Part shown: positions 12,529 to 25,135 of the stretch, one piece after another | How positions within the stretch are numbered: position 1 is the stretch's first letter | How the letters are laid out: each line of letters starts with the position of its first letter | Assembly: GCA_018401965.1 (NCBI GenBank) | Contig: JAGYJU010000020.1 | Coordinates: forward strand, 1-64,000 | DNA length: 64,000 nt | DNA from: Roseicyclus sp. | GTDB taxonomy: Bacteria; Pseudomonadota; Alphaproteobacteria; Rhodobacterales; Rhodobacteraceae | Reading direction: 5' to 3' | The notes under the pieces: model-generated | Told to the model about the DNA's origin: nothing | Databases searched by the model: none | What the model saw: the letters and a program-made list of their open reading frames with translations, nothing else | Made by a program: the position numbers and the translations under genes

Positions 12529-12662
12529 CGCCTCCGCCCCTTGCATGCTGCCCCGTCCTTGCGCCAGCTTAGGGCCCTGCCGGGCGTGATGCCAGTGCCG
12601 GCACGGATTGACCCCGGTCGCGTTCACGTCCAAGGAGCCGCAGCAAGGGAGCCCAAGACAGC

Positions 12663-13343
12663 ATGAATTTGCGCAAACGCCTCGTATCCAGCGCCGCGCT
12701 CAACCGTGCCGCCGCAGCCCTGCTGCGCCTGTCGCTCAAGATCGCCTATCATACATCCCGCCGCGACGCGGAAGGCTGGGATGCCGTGGCGCGGCTGGTC
12801 GAACAACATGGCGCGGTCATCATCGTGTGTTGGCATCAACGCATCATGTTGACCCCCTGGATGTTCGACCTGGCCCAGGCGCCCTGCCAAAGCCTGACCT
12901 CGGCGGGGCGCGCCGGGCGATTGGTCGGCTGGATGCACCGCGCCTTTGGCTATGGCACCGTGCCCATGCCCAAGGGCGCGCTGGGTGCGACCGAGATGCG
13001 CACGGTCTTGCGCGGGCTCAAGCAAGGCGTGTCCATCGGCATTTCCCCCGATGGGCCGCGCGGCCCGGCGCGGGTGGCCAAGGTCACGCCGATCCAATGG
13101 GCGCGCACGGCGCAGGTGCCCATCGTGGTGTTCACCTATGCCGCAACGCGGTTCGTGTCCTTGCGCACTTGGGACCGGTTGATGTTTCCCCTGCCCTTCG
13201 GGCGCCTGGTCTTGCTGTGGCAGGTCTGGGACCGCACCGTGCCCGCCCGTGTGACCGACGCCGAGGGGCTGGCGCTGGCCGCGGATCTCGGGGCCTTCAT
13301 GGAAACCATCACCCAAAAGGCCGACGCCCGCGTCAGGGGTTAG
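12663..13343 (+). CDS. DUF374 lysophospholipid acyltransferase family protein
   Basis: 226 aa. The family is related to PlsC/LpxL-type acyltransferases. The motif CWHQRIMLTPW (in place of the usual HxxxxD block) and ISPDGPRGPARVAK are characteristic of DUF374. An N-terminal hydrophobic helix (about residues 12-28) suggests a membrane-associated protein acting on lipid A or phospholipid. It points away from gnd and converges on tuf, with a terminator in the gap. Confidence 0.8.
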   Translation: MNLRKRLVSSAALNRAAAALLRLSLKIAYHTSRRDAEGWDAVARLVEQHGAVIIVCWHQRIMLTPWMFDLAQAPCQSLTSAGRAGRLVGWMHRAFGYGTVPMPKGALGATEMRTVLRGLKQGVSIGISPDGPRGPARVAKVTPIQWARTAQVPIVVFTYAATRFVSLRTWDRLMFPLPFGRLVLLWQVWDRTVPARVTDAEGLALAADLGAFMETITQKADARVRG

Positions 13344-13370
13344 GACAGGCGGACACCGGCGGCAGGATGC

Positions 13371-13401
13371 AAAAAGGCCGCGCCCCTCGGGCACGGCCTT
13401 T
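13371..13401 (-). terminator. Intrinsic terminator after tuf
   Basis: On the minus strand AAAGGCCGTGCCC and GGGCGCGGCCTTT pair around a GAG loop and are followed by further Ts. It lies 45 bp after the tuf stop codon and could also act on the convergent acyltransferase transcript. Confidence 0.85.
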
Positions 13402-13445
13402 CCACGCTGTTTTGCTGACCGCGCCCATGGGCGCGGTCAAATCGC

Positions 13446-14621
<1,176 letters not shown>

Positions 14622-14752
14622 CGCCCTGGCGCCTCGTCCGTTCGGGGGCTTGCACAGGACGTTTGCCTGCGGCCCGGTTCAACATCGCGGGCGAGGTAGT
14701 CGGGTCGGGAACAAAAATCAAGCAGATAACGGCAAGCATTTGCCGCAGGGCG

Positions 14753-15430
14753 TCACTGGACGGCGGCAGCTTCCGTTTCGACCGGCACGACCGAGGCGGC
14801 AGGCTCTGCCGGGGGCGGCGGGTCATCCAGCGTCGTCACGGTGATTTCCCCCACGGCGGGCGCGGCCCGAAACGGCGGCGCATCGGGATCGATGCTGAAC
14901 CATTCGGGGTTTTCCAGCATCCATTGCTGGATGCGCCGGGCGGCATTGCGGGCAAGGACCTGCATCTGTTCATCGCTGTTGCGCGCGAACCCCGACCCGA
15001 TCACCGCCGTTTCGGAAGACGCGCCTTCCATGACGACGATCTGTTCGGGTTCTTCATGCAACTTCACCCCCGCCGCGTCATCCCAGACATTGACCGACAG
15101 GACCAGGATGGATCGCGGGTTCAACACCAGCGGAATGCCCGGCGGGGCCAGCGCATAGCCATCGATGGCGATGCCGATGTGATACAGCCTGTCGCCGTCA
15201 TATTCCCCGAACCGGCGGTCGATTTCCGAGCTCAGGATCGCCACCCAGTCTTCGGCGCTGGCATCGCGCGATGGCGGGATCTGCTGCATGCTGTCGGCCA
15301 CGACGATGTTATGGCCAAGCTGGAAATTCCCCATGTTGGGCAGTTCATCATTGAGCGGGTCCGGCGCGGCGCATGCACCAAGGCCGATCACGAACGCCAG
15401 CGGGGCAAGACGGGGCAATCGGGGGAACAT
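14753..15430 (-). CDS. Putative lipoprotein of unknown function
   Basis: 225 aa. The N-terminus MFPRLPRLAPLAFVIGLGAC carries a lipobox, with Cys20 as the predicted lipidated residue, so it is an outer-membrane or periplasmic lipoprotein. The chosen ATG has a GGAG site 6 bases upstream; two earlier in-frame ATGs are less well placed. The C-terminal 40 residues are Pro/Glu/Ala-rich and low-complexity. No family recognised with confidence. It lies between parC and tuf on the same strand. Confidence 0.75.
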   Translation of the reverse strand: MFPRLPRLAPLAFVIGLGACAAPDPLNDELPNMGNFQLGHNIVVADSMQQIPPSRDASAEDWVAILSSEIDRRFGEYDGDRLYHIGIAIDGYALAPPGIPLVLNPRSILVLSVNVWDDAAGVKLHEEPEQIVVMEGASSETAVIGSGFARNSDEQMQVLARNAARRIQQWMLENPEWFSIDPDAPPFRAAPAVGEITVTTLDDPPPPAEPAASVVPVETEAAAVQ

Positions 15431-15514
15431 GCGCATCTCCGGGAACATCCTTTATTGCACCCCAGATAGCGCAGGGTGGGGCGCGACGCAAATCACGCCT
15501 GCTCAAGCAGTTGC

Positions 15515-17831
<2,317 letters not shown>

Positions 17832-17989
17832 CTAGGCGTCGTGATAGCCGAGCCGCCAAGCGGCGTCTAGCGCTGACGGTCGGCCAGCGGCACCGTCCAG
17901 CATGGCGAAACGCAATGTTCGCCCAATCCGGAGTCGGAGAATCAGACCCTTGGCGCGTATGGTCCCCCCAATGGGAGTGTGAGTTTACC

Positions 17990-18504
17990 ATGTTGCGTCT
18001 TGCCCTAATTGTCGGCGCCGCGATCTATGCGGGTCTCGTGGTCTTTTCCGAAGGCGCGCCCGATGCGCCCGTGGCCGCCACCACGATCAGCCGGGCCGCC
18101 GCGATCGAGGCCCCCGCCCCGGCGCCGCGCCATCCGCGCCTGACAGCTTTTTCACCGCAGATGGGCGGCAGCTCCGGGTCGCGGCCGTGATCGACCCGGT
18201 CGCGCTCGCCAGCGGTCAGAACGACATCGCCCATGTCTCCACCCGCCCGCTGGACGAGCGCGCCGACACGATCAGCGTATCCGGGTCAGATGGCCTGCCA
18301 GAGACGATCTTGGTCGCCGTGACGGGCAATGCCGTGAACCTGCGCGCCGGGCCATCCACGGGGGATGTGGTGCTGACGGCGCTGGTGCGGGGTGAACAGG
18401 CGGAACTGATCGCTGTGCCCGGCAATGGGTGGGTGCAGGTGCGCACGCTGCCGGGTGGAACGATCGGCTACCTGTCCGCCCGTTTCGTTGCCCCATTGGA
18501 TTGA
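17990..18504 (+). pseudogene. Exported bacterial SH3-domain protein, apparently frameshifted
   Basis: The first frame (17990-18190, 66 aa) begins MLRLALIVGAAIYAGLVVF, a membrane anchor or signal peptide, then a Pro/Ala linker, and stops. The second frame (readable to 18504) contains a bacterial SH3 domain (AVNLRAGPSTGDVV, GWVQVRTLPGGTIGYLS) and upstream of its first possible start (GTG 18187) still reads as sensible protein (DSFFTADGRQLRVAAVIDP). Together they match the usual layout of anchor, linker and SH3 domain, so one base seems to be missing near 18130-18160. Alternatively the GTG overlapping the TGA allows coupled translation, but an SH3 protein without an export signal would be odd. 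Confidence 0.55.
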
Positions 18505-18573
18505 CCATGGTTGCCCCCGGGGGCACCCTGCCCTAGGCAGTCGTCATCGGCGGATCAAAAGGGCATCAACACG

Positions 18574-19392
18574 GTGCGCACGGTTCTTATCACGGGGTGT
18601 TCGTCGGGGATCGGCCTTGCCGCGGCCCAAGGTCTGCGCGCGCGCGGCTGGCAAGTGATCGCAAGCGCCCGCAAGGCCGAGGATGTCGCGCGGCTGGCGG
18701 CCGACGGCTTTGCCGCCGTGCGGATCGACCACCACGACAGCGCCAGCATCGAAGCCGGCTTTGCCGAAGCCCTGGCCCTGGCCGGCGGGCGGCTGGACGC
18801 GCTGTTCAACAACGGCGGGCACGGCATGCCCGGCGCCGCCGAAGACCTGCCGCGCGCCGCCCTCGAAGACGTGTTCGGCTCCAATATCTTTGGTGTGCAC
18901 GAGCTGACAACCCATGCCATCCGCCACATGCGTGGCCTTGGCGCGGGCCGCATCGTGCAACATTCCTCGGTCGTGGGGTTCACGCCGCTGCGGTGGCGGG
19001 CGGCCTATGTCGCCACCAAACACGCGCTCGAAGGTCTGACCAACACGATGCGCATCGAATTGAGGGGCACGGGCATTCATGTCTCGATCCTCAACACCGG
19101 GCCGGTGACCTCGGGGTTTCGCGACAATTCCATGGCCCAATTCGACCGCTGGATCGATGTAGACGCTTCGCCCCATGCAGAATTTTACCGCAAGACATGG
19201 ATGGAGCGCCGCGATGCCGGGCCTGCGCCCTTTGAACTTGGCCCCGATGCGGTGGTGCGCAAACTGATTCACGCGCTGGAATCGCCACGGCCCCGGCGGC
19301 GCTATTACATCACGACGCCAAGCTATATCGCCGCGGCCCTGACCCGCATCCTGCCGGGTGCGGCGCAAGATTGGATCGTGGCCCGGCTCTAG
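18574..19392 (+). CDS. Short-chain dehydrogenase/reductase family protein
   Basis: 272 aa from a GTG start. The cofactor motif TGCSSGIG is at the N-terminus, followed by the NNGG motif, a catalytic Ser (HSSVVG) and YVATK (Tyr-x3-Lys), so the enzyme should be active, probably with NADP. The substrate is unknown. The longer open frame upstream adds residues that do not belong to the fold; GTG 18574 gives a normal SDR N-terminus, with an AGGG stretch 10 bases before it. Confidence 0.8.
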   Translation: MRTVLITGCSSGIGLAAAQGLRARGWQVIASARKAEDVARLAADGFAAVRIDHHDSASIEAGFAEALALAGGRLDALFNNGGHGMPGAAEDLPRAALEDVFGSNIFGVHELTTHAIRHMRGLGAGRIVQHSSVVGFTPLRWRAAYVATKHALEGLTNTMRIELRGTGIHVSILNTGPVTSGFRDNSMAQFDRWIDVDASPHAEFYRKTWMERRDAGPAPFELGPDAVVRKLIHALESPRPRRRYYITTPSYIAAALTRILPGAAQDWIVARL

Positions 19393-19449
19393 CCTTTTGG
19401 CGCTGGCGCGCTAGGGTCCGCCGCTCGACATGACGAAGGGACAAGACAC

Positions 19450-19656
19450 GTGGAAGACCCGCTATTGATCATCGCGCTGGTGGCCTGCCTTGGGGTGCTG
19501 GTCATCCTGCTTCTGGGCATCAACGCCTTTCGCAAAGGTGGCGCCGAGGGCGCGAAACAATCCAACAAATTCATGCGCTGGCGTCTGATCGCCCAATTCG
19601 TCGCCGTGGTTCTGATCATGGTCTTCGTCTGGGTGCGCGGCCAGTCTGGGGGCTAA
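19450..19656 (+). CDS. HIG1-domain twin transmembrane protein
   Basis: 68 aa from a GTG start with GAAGG upstream. Two hydrophobic helices (about residues 5-25 and 45-62) flank a polar loop FRKGGAEGAKQSNKFMRWR, the HIG1 pattern (the loop between helices with conserved SNKxMRWR). Family members associate with cytochrome oxidase. It ends 3 bp before the adenosyltransferase gene, so the two are co-transcribed. Confidence 0.8.
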   Translation: MEDPLLIIALVACLGVLVILLLGINAFRKGGAEGAKQSNKFMRWRLIAQFVAVVLIMVFVWVRGQSGG

Positions 19657-19659
19657 GAC

Positions 19660-20232
19660 ATGGTTGTTCTCAACAAGATCTACACGCGCACGGGTGATGC
19701 CGGCGAAACCGCCCTTGGCGATGGCAGCCGGGTGGCGAAACATTCCGCCCGCGTCGCGGCCTATGGCACCGTGGATGAATTGAACGCCGCCCTGGGTGTC
19801 GCGCGGTTGCATGCGTCGGGCGACATGGCCGATCAGCTCAAGGCGATCCAGAACGACCTGTTCGATCTGGGCGCAGACCTGTGCACGCCCAACATGGAAA
19901 AGGACGACGAACGCCCCTATCCCAGCTTGCGCATCATCCCGGCCCAGATCGACCGGTTGGAACGGGAAATCGACGCGATGAACGCCCGGTTGGAACCGCT
20001 GCGCAGCTTCATCCTGCCCGGTGGGTCGGCGCTGTCGGCGCATCTGCACGTGTGCCGCACTGTGGCGCGCCGCGCCGAACGCAAGAGCGTGGAACTGGGC
20101 ACGGTGGAATCGATCAATGCCGAGGGTGTCAAATATCTCAACCGCTTGTCGGATTGGTTCTTCGTCGCCGGGCGCATCGCCAACAACGACGGCAAGGATG
20201 ACGTGCTGTGGATACCGGGGGCGAACCGCTGA
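19660..20232 (+). CDS. Cob(I)alamin adenosyltransferase, PduO type
   Basis: Transfers adenosyl from ATP to cob(I)alamin to make coenzyme B12. 190 aa, full length. The N-terminal ATP motif IYTRTGDAGETALGDG is clear, as are VDELNAALG and the C-terminal FILPGGS and CRTVARRAER segments. It follows the HIG1 gene by 3 bp. No other cobalamin gene is in the window. Confidence 0.93.
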   Translation: MVVLNKIYTRTGDAGETALGDGSRVAKHSARVAAYGTVDELNAALGVARLHASGDMADQLKAIQNDLFDLGADLCTPNMEKDDERPYPSLRIIPAQIDRLEREIDAMNARLEPLRSFILPGGSALSAHLHVCRTVARRAERKSVELGTVESINAEGVKYLNRLSDWFFVAGRIANNDGKDDVLWIPGANR

Positions 20233-20245
20233 CCGCCTGCGCGGA

Positions 20246-21448
20246 TCAGCGCGTGTAGCCCATGATGAAGCGCCCCAGAAGCGGCTGACTGGCGGCACCG
20301 ATCGCGCGGGCATCTGGGCCCATCGTGCCTTCGTGGATCGCGGGCATGTCCAACCCTGTCAGATCCAGACCGGCAAGCTTGTCACGCACCCGCGCGGCAA
20401 GCGCCGCGCGCAGGTCGGCGGGCAGCCAGCCATCGATCTTGACCACCGGGAAATCGATCACCGCCAGCGCGGAATGAATGGCATGGGCGATGCCCTCGCC
20501 CGCCTGATCAACCCATTCCTCGACCAGATCGGGCGGCAAATCCCAACGCTCGGGTGAATTCCACAACAGCGCGGGGTCCAGCCCCCGCGCGATCAAGCGC
20601 GCCTCCAGCACGGCAAGCGATGCAAGATCGATCAACTGACGGATCCGCCCGGACCGGTCCGGCACCGGCATGGACCCGACGGCGCCGGCATTGCCGCTTC
20701 GGCCCTGGAACAGGCGGCCATCCAGAACAACGCCACCACCCACGAAAAACGCGACGTAGAAATGCAGGAAATCCGGCGATCTTTCACCGGAGCCAAAGAC
20801 AAGCTCGGCGCTACAGGCGGCGGTGGCATCATTCTGCAAGAAGATCGGAAGCGGCAGCCGCGCTTCAAGATCACGGGTGATGTCGCGGGTTTTCCAGGGG
20901 TCCATCGTCGCCGGTGCAACGCCGATCACCGGGGCCCAATCCCACAGCTTGAACGGCATCGCGATCCCAAGCCCCGCGATCCGATCGCGTTCGGCTTTGC
21001 CCAAGGTATCTGCCAGCGCCTCCACCGCCTCGAGCACGAAGGCCAGCACGGCATCGTAATCGGGATAAGCGTGGATCTGCATCCGGCGATCCAGGATCTG
21101 ACCTAGAAAATCCGCCAGGACCACCTCGACCGACCGCCGCCCGATCTTGAGGCCAAGGAACAACGCCCCCCTCGGGTTCAACGTCATAGGCACCGAGGGC
21201 TGGCCCACGCGTCCGCGCTGCGGCTCGCCCCGAAGCAGCAATCCTTCGTCTTCCAGGCTGCGCATGATCACCGAAACCGTCTGAGCCGAAAGCTGGGTCA
21301 GCCGCGCGATTTCCGATTTCGATAAGGCCCCGTGACGACGGATCAACGTCAACACCAGCTGCTCGTTCTGCGCCCGCATCCCGGTCTGATTCGTGCCCAG
21401 CACATCGGATGCGGCAACCGGTCTCTGGGTATCCGTCGCTACTTTCAT
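20246..21448 (-). CDS. frcR: ROK-family transcriptional regulator of the fructose-type ABC transporter
   Basis: 400 aa. The N-terminal winged helix (about residues 25-80, LIRRHGALSKSEIARLTQLS) is followed by a ROK sugar-kinase-like domain (about 95-390). The zinc-binding Cys cluster of classical ROK proteins is absent; the equivalent region reads GRSGNAGAVGSMPVPDRSGR. The start MKVATDTQ is chosen because of a strong GGGAGG site 7 bases upstream. It is divergent from the transporter genes and, by analogy with FrcR of Sinorhizobium, probably represses them until sugar is present. Confidence 0.8.
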   Translation of the reverse strand: MKVATDTQRPVAASDVLGTNQTGMRAQNEQLVLTLIRRHGALSKSEIARLTQLSAQTVSVIMRSLEDEGLLLRGEPQRGRVGQPSVPMTLNPRGALFLGLKIGRRSVEVVLADFLGQILDRRMQIHAYPDYDAVLAFVLEAVEALADTLGKAERDRIAGLGIAMPFKLWDWAPVIGVAPATMDPWKTRDITRDLEARLPLPIFLQNDATAACSAELVFGSGERSPDFLHFYVAFFVGGGVVLDGRLFQGRSGNAGAVGSMPVPDRSGRIRQLIDLASLAVLEARLIARGLDPALLWNSPERWDLPPDLVEEWVDQAGEGIAHAIHSALAVIDFPVVKIDGWLPADLRAALAARVRDKLAGLDLTGLDMPAIHEGTMGPDARAIGAASQPLLGRFIMGYTR

Positions 21449-21497
21449 CGTGGTCCTCCCAAGGGAAAGATGCGCAGCTCGCATTACGCTGTCAATT

Positions 21498-21522
21498 AAT
21501 AAATAAGAGTGAATTATTTATT
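21498..21522. promoter_or_regulatory. Candidate FrcR operator (AT-rich inverted repeat)
   Basis: AATAAATAA and TTATTTATT form a perfect 9-bp inverted repeat with a 7-base spacer, in the 151-bp gap between the divergent regulator and transporter genes. It is strikingly AT-rich in a GC-rich region, and AT-rich palindromes of this size are typical ROK (NagC/Mlc-like) operators. The match to this regulator is inferred. Confidence 0.6.
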
Positions 21523-21599
21523 GACCGCCCGCACCGACTGGCGCATGTTCACCCCACACGGGCGAGGTTTCGCCCGGCTGGATTCTTTGGGAGGAAACC

Positions 21600-22631
21600 A
21601 TGTCCAAGACCCTCAAGACGCTCTTGCTGAGCGGCGCTGCCGCCGTTGCCCTGACCGGCATGGCACAGGCCGATGCCCATGGCGGCACCACCGCCTGCCT
21701 GATCACCAAGACCGACACAAACCCGTTCTTCGTGAAGATGCGCGAAGGTGCGACCGCCGCCGCCGAGGCCGCGGGGATCACCCTGCAAACCTATGCGGGC
21801 GCCATCGACGGCGATGTCGAAAGCCAGGTCGCTGCCGTGGAAACCTGTATCGCCGCAGGCGCATCGGGCATCCTGATCACGCCCTCCGATAGCCGCGCGC
21901 TGGAACCCGTGATCACCCAGGCCCGTGAAGCCGGGCTTTTGGTCATCGCGCTCGACACGCCGTTCGAGCCGACAGATACCGCCGATGCCACATTCGCCAC
22001 CGACAATTTCGAGGCCGGCCGCCTGATCGGCGCATGGGCCGCAGCGACCCTGGGTGACGGTGCCGCCGACGCTCGCATCGCCACGCTCGACCTGAACCCG
22101 TCGCAGGTGTCGGTCGATTACCTGCGCAACCAGGGCTTCATGACCGGGTTCGGCATCGAGGTGAACGACCCCACGCGCATCGGTGACGAAAGCGATGCCC
22201 GCATCGTCGGTAGCGATGTCACCAACGGCAACGAAGAAGGCGGCCGGACCGCCATGGAAAACCTGCTTCAGATCGATAGCGGCATCAATGTCGTCTACAC
22301 GATCAACGAACCGGCAGCAGCCGGCGCCTACGAGGCGCTGACCGCCTTCGGCCTGGCCGACCAGGCCCTGATCGTGTCGGTCGACGGCGGTTGCCCCGGC
22401 GTGCGCGACGTGGCCGATGGCGTGATCGGCGCCACCTCGATGCAGTTTCCGCTGCGCATGGCGGCCTTGGGGATCGAAGCGATCGTCAGCTATGCCGCCG
22501 ATGGCACGCTGCCCGCGAATACCGAAGGGCTCGATTTCTTCAACACCGGCGTGATGCTTGTCACCGATTCGCCGGTCGATGGCCTCGACTCCATCTCTTC
22601 AAGCGAAGCGCTGGACCTGTGCTGGGGCTGA
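21600..22631 (+). CDS. frcB: Sugar ABC transporter substrate-binding protein (fructose type)
   Basis: 343 aa periplasmic binding protein of the ribose/galactose type (type I fold). The signal peptide ([20 protein letters not shown]...AQA) is cleaved near residue 24. The mature start [19 protein letters not shown], the [12 protein letters not shown] segment and the DTPF motif are typical of FrcB-like fructose-binding proteins. GGAGG lies just before the start. It is the first gene of the transporter set, followed after 131 bp by the permease. Confidence 0.85.
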   Translation: MSKTLKTLLLSGAAAVALTGMAQADAHGGTTACLITKTDTNPFFVKMREGATAAAEAAGITLQTYAGAIDGDVESQVAAVETCIAAGASGILITPSDSRALEPVITQAREAGLLVIALDTPFEPTDTADATFATDNFEAGRLIGAWAAATLGDGAADARIATLDLNPSQVSVDYLRNQGFMTGFGIEVNDPTRIGDESDARIVGSDVTNGNEEGGRTAMENLLQIDSGINVVYTINEPAAAGAYEALTAFGLADQALIVSVDGGCPGVRDVADGVIGATSMQFPLRMAALGIEAIVSYAADGTLPANTEGLDFFNTGVMLVTDSPVDGLDSISSSEALDLCWG

Positions 22632-22762
22632 TCCCGGCCTGAAATCGGGGGTGCGCCAGCCTGCGCGCCCCCACCCTTGACCACCCCCCATCCCATCGCA
22701 GGTTCCTTGCGTCTTGCCGCCTGCGGCATGACCATGTCACCCTTACGGACGGAGAGGACGAC

Positions 22763-23839
22763 ATGTCGGACACCCCACAGACCTCGAAACAGGATTACGA
22801 GCAGCGCCTGCAAGACAGCGACGCCGCCGTTGCCGAATTCGACCATGCCCCGCGCGGGATCATCGGAACGGTGCAGCATGTGCTGCATGCCAACCCGACC
22901 TATGTGCCGGTGATCGTTCTGGTCGCCTCCATCGCGGTGTTCGGCGCGATCGCGGGCGAACGGTTCTTTTCGCCCTTCAACATGACGCTGATCATGCAGC
23001 AGGTGTCGATCATCGGCATCCTGGCCGCGGCCCAGACGCTGATCATCATCACCGCAGGCATCGACCTGTCGGTTGCCGCGATCATGGTGCTGATGAGCGT
23101 GATTTCCGGCAAGCTGGCGGTGCAGATGGGCGTGCCCGCCCCGATTGCCCTGATCGTCAGCTTCGCGGGCGGGATCGGCGCGGGCTACCTGAACGGCTGG
23201 CTGGTGACGCGGGTGAAACTGCCACCCTTCATCGCCACGCTGGGCACCTGGAACATCTTTTTCGCGCTGAACCTTTGGCTGTCCGGCGCGCAATCCATTC
23301 GCGGCGCCGATATCGACGAGGCCGCGCCGCTTCTGAAATTCTTCGGCACCACGCTGGAACTTGGGGCCGCACGCCTGACCTATGGCACCGTGTTGATGGT
23401 CGTGGTCTTTGTCGCGCTCTGGTATGTGCTGAACAAGACCGCCTGGGGCCGCCACGTCTACATGATCGGTGATGACAAGGAAGCCGCCGAACTGGCGGGT
23501 ATCCGCACCGACCGCACCTTGCGCCAGGTCTACATGCTGGCGGGCTTCATCTGTGCGCTGGCCGCCTGGGCCTCGATCGGGCGGGTCGGGTCGATCTCAC
23601 CGCAAAGCTTTTTCGAAGGCAACCTGCAAAGCATCACCGCCGTGGTGATCGGGGGCATCTCGCTGTTCGGCGGGCGCGGGTCGATCATGGGGGCGCTGTT
23701 CGGCGCGCTGATCGTGGGCGTGTTCCAATCGGGCCTGCGATTGGCCGGGGTCGATGTCTTGTGGCAGGTCTTTGCCATCGGCTGGCTCATCATCATCGCG
23801 GTCGCCATCGACCAATGGATCAGAAAGGTTTCGGCATGA
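22763..23839 (+). CDS. frcC: Sugar ABC transporter permease (fructose type)
   Basis: 358 aa inner-membrane permease of the RbsC family with about ten hydrophobic helices. The conserved ITAGIDLSVAAIMVLMSV, TRVKLPPFIATLGTW and GGISLFGGRGSIMGALFG are present. A soluble N-terminal stretch of about 45 residues precedes the first helix, as in FrcC proteins. GGAG precedes the start, and the stop overlaps the ATPase start by 4 bases (ATGA). Confidence 0.88.
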   Translation: MSDTPQTSKQDYEQRLQDSDAAVAEFDHAPRGIIGTVQHVLHANPTYVPVIVLVASIAVFGAIAGERFFSPFNMTLIMQQVSIIGILAAAQTLIIITAGIDLSVAAIMVLMSVISGKLAVQMGVPAPIALIVSFAGGIGAGYLNGWLVTRVKLPPFIATLGTWNIFFALNLWLSGAQSIRGADIDEAAPLLKFFGTTLELGAARLTYGTVLMVVVFVALWYVLNKTAWGRHVYMIGDDKEAAELAGIRTDRTLRQVYMLAGFICALAAWASIGRVGSISPQSFFEGNLQSITAVVIGGISLFGGRGSIMGALFGALIVGVFQSGLRLAGVDVLWQVFAIGWLIIIAVAIDQWIRKVSA

Positions 23840-24615
23840 CGAACGAACCCATCCTGAAGGCGCGCGGCCTTGTGAAACGCTACGGCCGCGTCACGGCACT
23901 TGACCGGGCCGATTTCGACCTGATGCCCGGCGAAATCCTTGCCGTGATCGGCGACAATGGCGCGGGCAAATCGTCGCTCATCAAGGCGATTTCCGGGGCC
24001 ACCGTTCCCGATGAAGGGGCGATCCACCTCAACGGGCAAGCGGTCGCCTTCCAGTCGCCCTTGCAGGCGCGCGAGGCGGGCATCGAATGCGTCTACCAGA
24101 CGCTGGCCCTGTCGCCCGCCCTGTCGATCACCGACAACATGTTCTGCGGTCGGGAATTGCGCAAACCGGGCATCGCGGGCCGCTGGTTCGGGATGCTCGA
24201 CCAAAACGCGATGGAGGCTTTCGCACGCCAAAAGCTGTCTGAACTGGGGTTGATGACGATCCAGAACATCAACCAGCCGGTCGAAACCCTGTCGGGGGGG
24301 CAGCGTCAGGGCGTGGCGGTCGCGCGCGCCGCCGCCTTCGGGTCCAAGGTCATCATCCTGGATGAACCGACCGCGGCGCTTGGCGTCAAGGAAAGCCGCA
24401 AGGTCTTGGACCTGATTCAGGATGTGCGCGCGCGCGGCACGCCCGTCGTGCTGATCAGCCACAACATGCCCCATGTCTTCGAAGTGGCCGACCGCATCCA
24501 TATTCACCGGCTGGGCAAACGGCTCTGCGTCGTCGATCCGAAATCGATCAGCATGTCCGATGCCGTGGCGCTGATGACCGGCGCGATGCAGCCCGAAGAT
24601 GGTATCGCGGCCTGA
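23836..24615 (+). CDS. frcA: Sugar ABC transporter ATP-binding protein (fructose type)
   Basis: 259 aa with a single ATPase domain, unlike the two-domain RbsA; this is the FrcA arrangement. Walker A is GDNGAGKSS (residues 39-47), the signature LSGGQRQGVAVARA, Walker B VIILDEPT, and the H-loop ISHN. It is translationally coupled to the permease. The frcK kinase gene that follows in Sinorhizobium is missing: the next gene is convergent. Confidence 0.88.
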   Translation: MTNEPILKARGLVKRYGRVTALDRADFDLMPGEILAVIGDNGAGKSSLIKAISGATVPDEGAIHLNGQAVAFQSPLQAREAGIECVYQTLALSPALSITDNMFCGRELRKPGIAGRWFGMLDQNAMEAFARQKLSELGLMTIQNINQPVETLSGGQRQGVAVARAAAFGSKVIILDEPTAALGVKESRKVLDLIQDVRARGTPVVLISHNMPHVFEVADRIHIHRLGKRLCVVDPKSISMSDAVALMTGAMQPEDGIAA

Positions 24616-24634
24616 CCCGAACGGGCCGCGATTG

Positions 24635-25135
24635 TCACGCCGTCAGCGCGATCAATCCCTGCGCCAACAGCCCTGCGGCCAGCGGCAGAATCAGGCTGGC
24701 CACCAAGCGCAGCGCGGCGAACCGCCAGCCCATGATCGGCGCCTCATAGGCCAGCACCCGGTGCAGCGCGAAGACCGACCAGCCTGTGATCAGCGCCACG
24801 ATCTGCGGCAAGCCCGCGCCGCCCTGCAAGATCACCAGCGCGATGGGAAAGGACGTCATCGGCCCACCGGGCAAGACACCGCCCATGACCGCCGCGATCA
24901 AGATGCCCGACACCCCCGATTGCGGCCCGATATAGGGCACCAGCGCGTCGACCGGCAGCACCTGTATCAGGAATGACGCCGCCAGGATCGCCAAGGGCAG
25001 GCGGATCGCGAGGCCCCGCCCCTGGTCCAGCGCCATCTCCCCTGCGGCCCGCAAACCGGGTCTGCCCTGCTTTCGCCCCACCGCAAGCGCAAGCGCTGCA
25101 ACGATGGTCCAGATGACAACGGCGGCGGCGATCAT
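24635..25135 (-). CDS. Small permease-like membrane protein (half of a pair)
   Basis: 166 aa with about four to five hydrophobic helices. The motif GGVLPGGPMTSFPIALV closely matches the AITPGGPFTSFPIVHA of the gene just upstream, so the two are paralogous halves. They look like a predicted permease (DUF318/YraQ-like) encoded as two subunits. The start overlaps the stop of the partner by 4 bases (ATGA), so translation is coupled. The transported substrate is unknown. Confidence 0.65.
   Translation of the reverse strand: MIAAAVVIWTIVAALALAVGRKQGRPGLRAAGEMALDQGRGLAIRLPLAILAASFLIQVLPVDALVPYIGPQSGVSGILIAAVMGGVLPGGPMTSFPIALVILQGGAGLPQIVALITGWSVFALHRVLAYEAPIMGWRFAALRLVASLILPLAAGLLAQGLIALTA

Noticed and set aside
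24616..24634. A missing frcK kinase after frcA
   Set aside because: Only 19 bp remain before a convergent gene; nothing kinase-like was found on either strand nearby.
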